Of a stretch of 6,854 bases of DNA, positions 1 to 5,584 are shown in pieces. A model generated the notes under the pieces. It saw nothing but the letters and a program-made list of their open reading frames with translations, was not told the DNA's origin and made no database searches. Location of the stretch: the NCBI GenBank assembly GCA_024640205.1, contig JAHEFL010000086.1:1-6854 (forward strand), given 5' to 3'. A program made the translations under genes and the position numbers. Source of the stretch: Flavobacteriales bacterium (GTDB taxonomy: Bacteria; Bacteroidota; Bacteroidia; Flavobacteriales_F; PHOS-HE28). Numbering within the stretch: position 1 is the first letter of the stretch; every line of letters starts with the position of its first letter.

Positions 1-728
1 TTTGCTGGGCAGATCCTTGGCCTTTACCTGACGCGCGTAGTCGATGATGCCGCCGTGTACTGGCCCACGTGCGTGAAGCCATGATGCCGGAACCACGCGC
101 TGGCTTTCTCGCAGCGGATACCTCCTGTGCAGTACAGCAGCACGGGTTCTTCCTTCTTGTCCGCCAGCTTTTGCAGCATCTCCTCCACCGCGCCTCGGAA
201 CGTATCGCTCTTTGGCAACAGCGCGCCATCGAAATGGCCGATCAAGGCCTCGTAGTTGTTGCGCATGTCCACCACAGTAGCGCCTTCGTCCATCAGCGCA
301 TTGAAGCGTTCCGCATCGAGGTGGTCACCCACGTCGGCCGTGTCGAAGGCCCCGTCGGATAAGCCATCCGCCACGAGTTTCGGCCGCACCTTGATGGTGA
401 GTTTCAGGAAGCTCTTGCCATCATCTTCCACCGCGACCTTGAAGGGCACATCACTGAATTCCGGTCGCGCATCGACGGCTTTCCGGAACTGCTCCATATG
501 ATGCGCCGGCACCGAAAGCTGGGCATTGATCCCTTCACCTGCCACGTATATCCGCCCGAGCACACCAAGCGCTTCCCAATCCGCATACAAGGCGTTCCGC
601 AAGCCCTCGGGATCGGTGATCCGAACATAGCGGTAAAAGCTCAGTGTGGTCCGCGCGAAAGGCTCCGCATCGAGGCGGGCCCGAAGTGTCCCCAGGCCAT
701 ACTGGTTGCGTAGATCGTGCGCGTTCAT
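1..728 (-). CDS. trhO: tRNA uridine(34) hydroxylase TrhO (rhodanese family), partial, frameshifted
   Basis: TrhO (formerly YceA) hydroxylates uridine 34 of certain tRNAs in the cytoplasm, the first step towards 5-(carboxy)methoxyuridine. The N-terminal part carries the family stretches [11 protein letters not shown] and [17 protein letters not shown]. The rhodanese domain follows, with [16 protein letters not shown] and the active-site loop [14 protein letters not shown]. Its cysteine codons are at 129-131 (probable catalytic residue) and 111-113. I chose the ATG at 726-728 (MNAHDL...) over the ATG at 771-773, because the extra 15 residues do not look like the family and lie over a promoter-like box. 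After the residues HVGQY the reading frame breaks: it continues as a non-homologous tail and stops at 24-26. One base is missing around 55-56; restoring it gives [18 protein letters not shown] in frame to the window edge, as expected for TrhO. The C-terminus lies outside the window. Family assignment is firm; whether the break is a mutation or a sequencing error cannot be told here. Confidence 0.9.
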
Positions 729-735
729 GGCCTGC

Positions 736-743
736 CAAAGATA
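736..743 (-). promoter_or_regulatory. Bacteroidota-type -7 promoter box upstream of trhO
   Basis: Read on the minus strand this is TATCTTTG, an exact match to the Bacteroidota sigma factor -7 consensus TAnnTTTG. It ends 7 nt before the ATG at 728, which would give an almost leaderless trhO mRNA. No convincing TTG -33 element lies at the usual distance, so this is a consensus match in the right place and not a proven promoter. Confidence 0.4.
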
Positions 744-792
744 GCCCAATGCGCAGGGTGGGGATCGGCGCATGGGCCGAATGGAGGCGGGC

Positions 793-800
793 TACATTTG
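793..800 (+). promoter_or_regulatory. Bacteroidota-type -7 promoter box upstream of tdh
   Basis: TACATTTG matches the -7 consensus TAnnTTTG exactly and ends 19 nt before the chosen tdh ATG at 820, leaving room for a short 5' leader. A -33 TTG is not evident upstream. If real, it rules out the alternative tdh start at 772, which would put the box inside the coding region. Confidence 0.42.
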
Positions 801-819
801 GCGTTCTATTCGAACGGAA

Positions 820-1773
820 ATGTCAGACACCCGCATTCTTGTCATCGGCTCCAGCGGCCAGATCGGTACCGAGCTCGTTGAAGGTCTCCGGGCCCGCTTT
901 GGTGCAGGGAACGTGGTCGCCAGCGACATCAAGCCCCCGCAGGTCACCCAAACGGGTCCTTTCGCCATGGTGAACGCGATGGACCGTAGGGGCATCGAAC
1001 GGATCGTCGAGAAATACGGGATCACGGAAGTATACCTGCTGGCGGCGCTGCTGAGCGCGACGGCGGAGAAGGACCCCGCGTTCGCCTGGAAGCTGAACAT
1101 GGAAAGCTTGTTCATCGTGCTGGAACTGGCCCGTGAGGGCAAGCTGAAGAAAGTTTATTGGCCCAGCAGCATCGCCGTGTTCGGCCCCACCACGCCCAAG
1201 GATGGCACGCCACAGCATACCATTGCGGAGCCGAGCACCGTGTATGGCATCAGCAAGCAGGCCGGGGAGCAATGGTGCTCCTACTACCACAAGCGCTATG
1301 GTGTGGATGTTCGGAGCATCCGGTACCCGGGGCTCATCGGATGGAAGAGCGCCCCCGGGGGTGGGACCACGGACTATGCGGTCCACATATTCCATGAGGC
1401 CATCAAGCACGGCAAGTACACGAGTTTTCTGGGGCCTGAGACCACCTTGCCGATGATGTACATGCCGGATGCCATACGGGCCACCATCGAACTGATGCAG
1501 GCACCCGCTGAGCAAGTGAAGGAACGCACCAGCTACAACCTGTCCGGGATCAGTTTCAACCCCAGGGAGATCGCCGCAGAAGTGGCCCGCCACGTACCCG
1601 GGTTCACCATGGATCATGCCCCGGACCTGCGCCAGGACATAGCCGACAGTTGGCCCAGGAGCATCGATGATAGCGTGGCCCGGGCGGATTGGGGCTGGAA
1701 GCCGCAATACGATCTGAGGAGCATGGTGGATGACATGATGTTGAATCTTCAGAAAGAGCTTGTAGATAACTAG
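820..1773 (+). CDS. tdh: L-threonine 3-dehydrogenase (short-chain, NAD-dependent epimerase-type)
   Basis: A cytoplasmic enzyme that oxidises L-threonine with NAD+ to 2-amino-3-ketobutyrate, the first step of threonine breakdown to glycine and acetyl-CoA. The 317 residues fit the extended short-chain dehydrogenase type of threonine dehydrogenase known from Flavobacterium and animals, not the zinc-dependent E. coli type. Visible features are the Rossmann loop GSSGQIG (10-16), an acidic residue after strand 2 in VVASDI (Asp36, favouring NAD), LLAALLSATAEKDP, the WPSSIAVFGPTTPKDGTPQHT block (114-134), the catalytic YGISK (Tyr142, Lys146), RYPGLIGWKSAPGGGTTDYAV (168-188), LPMMYMPDAIRATIELM and the C-terminal WGWKP. 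The ATG at 820 is chosen because the protein then begins directly with the first Rossmann strand; an upstream in-frame ATG at 772 adds 16 unrelated residues. The partner lyase gene kbl is not in the window. A UDP-sugar epimerase is the main alternative, but the family-specific blocks argue against it. Confidence 0.93.
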   Translation: MSDTRILVIGSSGQIGTELVEGLRARFGAGNVVASDIKPPQVTQTGPFAMVNAMDRRGIERIVEKYGITEVYLLAALLSATAEKDPAFAWKLNMESLFIVLELAREGKLKKVYWPSSIAVFGPTTPKDGTPQHTIAEPSTVYGISKQAGEQWCSYYHKRYGVDVRSIRYPGLIGWKSAPGGGTTDYAVHIFHEAIKHGKYTSFLGPETTLPMMYMPDAIRATIELMQAPAEQVKERTSYNLSGISFNPREIAAEVARHVPGFTMDHAPDLRQDIADSWPRSIDDSVARADWGWKPQYDLRSMVDDMMLNLQKELVDN

Positions 1774-1868
1774 GCCCATCGCATCCGGAGTGGTGGCCAT
1801 GTAACCCGGACCTTCGCTGCCACGTAACGCGCACGCAGAAACGGAAGTCTAACCATCGCACCAACGTC

Positions 1869-2768
1869 ATGGACCGGATCCTACGTTCCATCCCGATCAC
1901 CTTCCTTCTGGGTATGCTCCTCATCAACGCGTCCTACGCGCAAGCGAACGGCGTCGTGCAGGACACGCTGAACCGCGTGGATGAGATGGGAAGGAAACAG
2001 GGGTACTGGAAGGTGACGGCCCCCACGAGTACCAAGCCGGGCTATCCGGATGGTGCGTTGGTGGAGGAGGGGAGCTATACCAACAGCAAGCGCATCGGGA
2101 TATGGCGGCGCTATTGGCCCAACGGCAAGGTGATGAGCGAGGTGACCTACCAGATGGGCAGGCCGCGCGGTGAGTACACCACGTACTACCCCAATGGAAA
2201 AATGGAGGAGCAGGGTGTGTGGGACCTGGACCGCAACACGGGTAAGTTCCAACGCTGGCACCCGAACGGGAAGCTTGCGCAGGACTTCGTGTTCACGGAC
2301 TATGGAGTGCGCAATGGCGAACAGAAATACTACCATGAGAACGGCCGGTTGGCGGTGGAGGTCCAAGTGAAGGAAGGTCGTGAGGACGGCACCTTGAAGC
2401 GGTACACCGAGGACGGACAACTGCAGCAGGTGGCGGTTTTCAACGACGGGGTGATGGACGCCTCGAAGAGCCGCTACATGAAAGCGGTGCCGAAGGCGGA
2501 GGAAATGAAGCCGGATGTGAACGCGCCCTCCGCGCCCGCTGTAACGAAAGAGGAGACCACCAATGCCACCATGTTCCGGGAGAACGGTTGGAACACGCTG
2601 TACGACAAGCAGCTGCGGATCTCGCAGCAGGGGGAGTTCAAGAACGGCAGGCTCTTCGATGGCAAGCGCTACACCTATGACTCCGATGGCATCCTTACGC
2701 GCATTCAGGTATACAAGGCTGGGCGTTACGCCGGCGATGCGGTGATCACCGACGCCGATCTGCAGTAG
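1869..2768 (+). CDS. Exported MORN_2-repeat protein (YwqK-like), function unknown
   Basis: A 299-residue protein with a clear N-terminal export signal: a basic start (Arg4, Arg7), a hydrophobic core at about 8-20 and a likely cleavage site after ASYA (residue 24). Five consecutive MORN_2-type repeats follow, built around a YxPNGK-like core: WPNGK (83-87), YPNGK (107-111), HPNGK (131-135), HENGR (156-160) and TEDGQ (180-184), each followed by a short strand and a turn ending in G. A linker rich in Ala, Pro, Lys and Glu (about 205-232) separates these from a divergent sixth unit, FDGKRYTYDSDGILTRIQVY (263-282). The repeats resemble those of proteins annotated as YwqK family antitoxins, but no toxin gene is adjacent and the protein is probably periplasmic or surface-exposed, so an antitoxin role is unlikely. 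It starts 95 bp after tdh; I find neither a Shine-Dalgarno sequence nor a confident promoter. The specific function is not known. Confidence 0.85.
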   Translation: MDRILRSIPITFLLGMLLINASYAQANGVVQDTLNRVDEMGRKQGYWKVTAPTSTKPGYPDGALVEEGSYTNSKRIGIWRRYWPNGKVMSEVTYQMGRPRGEYTTYYPNGKMEEQGVWDLDRNTGKFQRWHPNGKLAQDFVFTDYGVRNGEQKYYHENGRLAVEVQVKEGREDGTLKRYTEDGQLQQVAVFNDGVMDASKSRYMKAVPKAEEMKPDVNAPSAPAVTKEETTNATMFRENGWNTLYDKQLRISQQGEFKNGRLFDGKRYTYDSDGILTRIQVYKAGRYAGDAVITDADLQ

Positions 2769-2783
2769 ATCAATTCCGGGTTT

Positions 2784-2800
2784 GGCACGATCCACGTGCC
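2784..2800 (+). other. GC-rich hairpin 3' of the MORN-repeat gene
   Basis: GGCACG and CGTGCC form a perfect 6-bp stem around a 5-nt loop (ATCCA), starting 16 nt after the stop codon at 2766-2768. No run of T follows on either strand, so it is not a standard intrinsic terminator. It may still serve as a weak terminator or protect the mRNA 3' end. Confidence 0.3.
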
Positions 2801-2870
2801 CCTAAAACGCTGACACCTACCTTGGTGCCGGAGGCAAGGGCATTCGCTCAAGCTCCACTATCGTCGTATC

Positions 2871-2899
2871 GATCCCGTGCCATTGATCCCGCCAGGGAT
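2871..2899 (+). other. Direct repeat and hairpin upstream of hflK
   Basis: GATCCCG occurs at 2871-2877 and again at 2885-2891, a 14-bp period. The second copy also forms a 5-bp stem, ATCCC/GGGAT, with a 4-nt loop at 2886-2899, ending 26 bp before the hflK start at 2926. The first copy could pair with the same GGGAT, so two mutually exclusive hairpins are possible. The position suits an operator or leader element, but the units are short and may be chance. Confidence 0.25.
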
Positions 2900-2925
2900 A
2901 AGGCCCGGCAATAGAATGAAGCACC

Positions 2926-3900
2926 ATGGAAGAATTGGAGGATCGTGTTCGTGAATTGATCGAATTCGTTCAAAAGAACCTGCGAAGGGTGCTGCTGATC
3001 GGCTTTTTACTGATCGCCGCGCTAACGGCCATCAAGACGATCGGACCGGAAGAGGAAGGTGTCGTTCTCTACCTGGGCAAGTACGATCGTACGTTGCAAC
3101 CAGGTCTCAATTTCATTGTTCCCTTCGGCGTGGAAACGATGTTCAAGATCCCGGTTCAGCGCCAGTTGAAACATGAGTTCGGGTTCCGTACCCAGAGTGC
3201 CGGCGTCCGCACCGAATACAGCAGTGGATCCTACGAAGATGAAAGCAGCATGCTCACCGGCGACCTCAACCTAGCCGACGTGCAATGGGTGGTGCAGTAC
3301 CGGATCGTGGACAGTTACCGCTACCTGTTCCGGGTGCGCAACTCGGAGAAGACCCTTCGTGATATGAGCGAGGCGGCCATGCGCAAGGTGGTCGGGGACC
3401 GCACGGTGAACGAAGTGCTCACCGTTGGGCGTCAGGAGGCGGCCAGCAGGGTGGAGGTGCTTTTGCAGGAAATGTGCGATGAATACGAGAATGGGATCCG
3501 CGTGGACCAGGTGGTGCTACAGGATGTGAACCCGCCGGAGCCGGTGAAACCGTCCTTCAACGCAGTGAACCAGGCAGAGCAGGAGCGCAGTACGCTCATC
3601 AACCAGGCCGAAAGCGAGTACAACCGGATCATCCCACGGGCACGCGGTGAAGCCGAGGAGGCCATCCAGTTGGCGGAAGCCTATTCCCTGAACAGGGTGA
3701 ACGGAAGTACGGGTGAGGCGGCACGCTTTACCGCTGTGTACGAGGAGTTCATCAAAGCTCCGGAGGTTACGCGGAAAAGGCTTTACCTGGAGACCTTGGA
3801 ACGGATCCTGCCGAAGGCCGGCAACAAGATCATCGTGGATGAGAAAGGGAGTAACGTGCTTCCCCTGCTCAATATTGATGGCCTAAAAAAGACGAAGTGA
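2926..3900 (+). CDS. hflK: FtsH protease activity modulator HflK (SPFH/band 7)
   Basis: HflK forms with HflC a large membrane-anchored cage, facing the periplasm, that surrounds and modulates the FtsH protease. The 324 residues hold a short N-terminal segment (1-21), one transmembrane helix (about 22-39), and the SPFH domain beginning GPEEEGVVLYLGKY and LQPGLNFIVPF (58-67). The region 105-200 includes the HflK-typical EDESSMLTGDLNLADVQWVVQYRI and DVNPPEPV (200-207). A long charged helix or coiled coil (about 213-258) has the AEQERSTLINQAESEYNRIIPRARGEAE type of pattern, followed by RLYLETLERILP (285-296), KIIVD (301-305) and VLPLLNI at the C-terminus. The LYLETLE block and the position before hflC distinguish HflK from other SPFH proteins. 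The protein is shorter than E. coli HflK (about 419 residues), mainly because the long Gly-rich cytoplasmic N-terminus is missing. No Shine-Dalgarno sequence is apparent before the ATG. No ftsH, hfq or hflX is adjacent. Confidence 0.93.
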   Translation: MEELEDRVRELIEFVQKNLRRVLLIGFLLIAALTAIKTIGPEEEGVVLYLGKYDRTLQPGLNFIVPFGVETMFKIPVQRQLKHEFGFRTQSAGVRTEYSSGSYEDESSMLTGDLNLADVQWVVQYRIVDSYRYLFRVRNSEKTLRDMSEAAMRKVVGDRTVNEVLTVGRQEAASRVEVLLQEMCDEYENGIRVDQVVLQDVNPPEPVKPSFNAVNQAEQERSTLINQAESEYNRIIPRARGEAEEAIQLAEAYSLNRVNGSTGEAARFTAVYEEFIKAPEVTRKRLYLETLERILPKAGNKIIVDEKGSNVLPLLNIDGLKKTK

Positions 3901-3902
3901 TC

Positions 3903-4841
3903 ATGAGCATCCGCAACATCCTCATCCTCCTGCTCGCCGTCCTGTTCTTCGCTGTCTCGTGGAGCGGCGTGTTCATTCTCGATGAAACACAGCAGGCCAT
4001 CGTGACACAATTCGGCAGACCCGTCGGACAACCACGCACCCAACCGGGCATGAACTTCAAGGTTCCGTTCATCCAACGCGTACAATACTTCGACAAGCGC
4101 TTCCTGGAGTGGGACGGTGATGTGAACCAGGTGCCGACCAAGGACAAGACCTACATCCTCGTGGACACCTATGCCCGCTGGGAGATCGTCGATCCGCTCC
4201 AATTCTTCATCCGCCTTCGGGACGAGCGTTCGGGCCAATCGCGCCTCGATGACATCCTCGATGGTGAAACAAGGAACGCAGTGGCTGGCCACGATCTGCT
4301 GGAGCTGGTGCGAAGCAGCAACCGGTCGCCGGAGGTCGTGGAGGATTACATGCAGGAAATGGAGAAGCTCGCGAACATCAAAGTAGGTCGCAGCAAGATC
4401 GAGGCCCAGGTGTTGAAGCGAGCCAATGAGCGCACCAGCGATCTGGGCATCCGGATCCTGGACTTCCGCTTCAAGCGGATGAACTATGCCGAGGAAGTGA
4501 GGGACCGGGTCTATGAGCGCATGATCAGCGAGCGGAACCGGATCGCCGATCAGTTCCGGAGCGAGGGGCAGGGCGAGGCGCGCAAGATCCTGGGGGACAA
4601 GGAACGCGATCTGGCCAGGATCCGATCGGAAGCCGTGATGCAGGCGGAACGGATCCGAGGTCGTGCTGACAGCACGGCTACCGCGATCTATGCCAAGGCT
4701 TACAACCGCACTGCAGCATCCAGGGACCTGTATGGCTTCCTGAAAAGCCTGGAGGTACTCGAATCGTCCATCGACGATCAGAGCAGCATCATTCTTTCTA
4801 CCGAAAGCGACCTGTACCGCTACCTGAAGAAGATGAACTGA
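3903..4841 (+). CDS. hflC: FtsH protease activity modulator HflC (SPFH/band 7)
   Basis: HflC is the partner of HflK in the membrane complex that restrains and organises FtsH. The 312 residues contain an N-terminal signal-anchor helix (about 5-25), then the SPFH domain with DETQQAIVTQFGRPVG (27-42) and PGMNFKVPFIQRVQYFDKR (48-66). TKDKTYILVDTYARWEI follows at 79-95, then LGIRILDFRFKRMNYAEEV (181-199), an Arg/Glu/Ala-rich coiled coil (about 200-270), YGFLKSLE (277-284) and the HflC-typical end ILSTESDLYRYLKK. The ATG at 3903 lies 2 nt after the hflK stop (3898-3900). A GTG at 3897 that overlaps this stop would add only two residues. Either way translation is probably coupled to hflK. The upstream region is A-rich without a good Shine-Dalgarno match. 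Its stop codon directly abuts that of the convergent rsmI. Confidence 0.93.
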   Translation: MSIRNILILLLAVLFFAVSWSGVFILDETQQAIVTQFGRPVGQPRTQPGMNFKVPFIQRVQYFDKRFLEWDGDVNQVPTKDKTYILVDTYARWEIVDPLQFFIRLRDERSGQSRLDDILDGETRNAVAGHDLLELVRSSNRSPEVVEDYMQEMEKLANIKVGRSKIEAQVLKRANERTSDLGIRILDFRFKRMNYAEEVRDRVYERMISERNRIADQFRSEGQGEARKILGDKERDLARIRSEAVMQAERIRGRADSTATAIYAKAYNRTAASRDLYGFLKSLEVLESSIDDQSSIILSTESDLYRYLKKMN

Positions 4842-5519
4842 TCACGCTTCGGTGGCACCGCCAACGACCAGCACGAACTCACCCCGGGGCGCCTGGACTT
4901 CGAAGTGTTCCGCGAGGGCTGCGAGGCTCCCACGCACGTTCTCCTCATGGAGTTTGCTGATCTCCCGTGATACACTGGCCTGTCGATGCGCGCCAAAGTG
5001 TTCCGCCATGTCGCGCAGCGTTCGGATGATGCGGTGAGGGCTCTCATAGAAAACCATCGTTCGGGTTTCGCTCTTCAATTGCTCCAAGCGCGTGCGACGT
5101 CCCTTCTTCATCGGCAGGAAACCCTCGAACGTGAACCGGTCACAGGGCAGGCCGCTTACCACAAGCGCTGGTAATAACGCCGATGCACCCGGCAGGCACT
5201 CCACGACAACGCCTTCCTTGAGCGCTGCACGTACCAGCAGGAATCCCGGATCGCTGATCGCCGGTGTCCCCGCGTCGCTCACCAGCGCCATGCGTTCACC
5301 GCGTTGGAGCCTTTGCACCAGCTGCTCCACCATGCGGTGCTCGTTGTTCGTATGGAAACTGACCAGTGGCTTGGTAATGCCCAGGTGCTGAAGCAGCCGG
5401 CCGCTCACACGTGTGTCCTCTGCCACCACCACGTCCACTTCGCCAAGCACTTTGATCGCGCGCAGCGTGATGTCATCCAGGTTCCCGATCGGTGTTGGTA
5501 CCATCACGAGGGAGGCCAT
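4842..5519 (-). CDS. rsmI: 16S rRNA (cytidine(1402)-2'-O)-methyltransferase RsmI
   Basis: RsmI uses S-adenosylmethionine to 2'-O-methylate C1402 of 16S rRNA in the decoding centre. It belongs to the tetrapyrrole-methylase fold family. The 225-residue protein shows the diagnostic motifs in order: VPTPIGNLDDITLRA (7-21), VVAEDTR (31-37), SFHTNNEHR (54-62), ALVSDAGTPAISDPGFLLV (78-96), the SAM-binding CLPGASALLPALVVSGLP (108-125), FEGFLP (131-136), MVFYESPHRI (155-164), SREISKLHEE (184-193) and RGEFVLVV near the end. The ATG at 5517-5519 is chosen because family members begin a few residues before VPTPIGNL and because AAGGG lies 5 nt upstream; in-frame ATGs at 5564 and 5552 would add 15 or 11 unrelated residues. 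It follows the M28 peptidase gene by 65 bp on the same strand, so co-transcription is plausible. It converges on hflC with no spacer. Confidence 0.95.
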   Translation of the reverse strand: MASLVMVPTPIGNLDDITLRAIKVLGEVDVVVAEDTRVSGRLLQHLGITKPLVSFHTNNEHRMVEQLVQRLQRGERMALVSDAGTPAISDPGFLLVRAALKEGVVVECLPGASALLPALVVSGLPCDRFTFEGFLPMKKGRRTRLEQLKSETRTMVFYESPHRIIRTLRDMAEHFGAHRQASVSREISKLHEENVRGSLAALAEHFEVQAPRGEFVLVVGGATEA

Positions 5520-5524
5520 GGAAG

Positions 5525-5529
5525 CCCTT
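5525..5529 (-). promoter_or_regulatory. Ribosome binding site deciding the rsmI start
   Basis: AAGGG on the minus strand lies 5 nt before the ATG at 5519. It is the only clear Shine-Dalgarno-like match before a gene in this window and favours this ATG over the in-frame ATGs at 5564 and 5552. Confidence 0.45.
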
Positions 5530-5584
5530 CGTGTCGGTCCGCTCGTGCTCATGTCAGCGCTCATACGTGCGGAATATCACCGCT

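Noticed and set aside
772..819. Upstream start for tdh at 772
   Set aside because: It adds 16 residues not typical of the family and would place the -7-like box inside the coding region; the start at 820 begins directly with the Rossmann strand.
823..1800. Long antisense open frame (325 codons) opposite tdh
   Set aside because: The sense strand encodes a full, motif-rich dehydrogenase. The antisense product is rich in His, Pro, Gly and Arg with no recognisable domain, as expected for a shadow frame in GC-rich DNA.
1784..1810. Possible terminator between tdh and the MORN-repeat gene (TCCGG...CCGGA)
   Set aside because: The arms are only 5 bp, the loop is 17 nt and no T-run follows. I see no supported terminator or promoter in this 95-bp spacer.
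1869..2768. Toxin-antitoxin interpretation of the MORN_2 protein
   Set aside because: There is a signal peptide and no adjacent small toxin-like gene on either strand; the YwqK antitoxin label rests on repeat similarity alone.
1881..2795. Long antisense open frame (304 codons) opposite the MORN-repeat gene
   Set aside because: It has a composition rich in His, Leu, Val and Arg and no domain, and it lies opposite a clear signal peptide and repeat protein. It is a shadow frame.
2883..2917. Possible promoter TTGATC / TAGAAT before hflK
   Set aside because: The 23-bp spacing is wrong for a sigma70-type promoter, the second box does not match TAnnTTTG, and it would put the start site almost on the ATG.
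3783..4292. Antisense open frame (169 codons) across the hflK/hflC junction
   Set aside because: It spans two well-supported sense genes and has no motif. The acidic stretch is just the complement of hydrophobic and basic sense codons.
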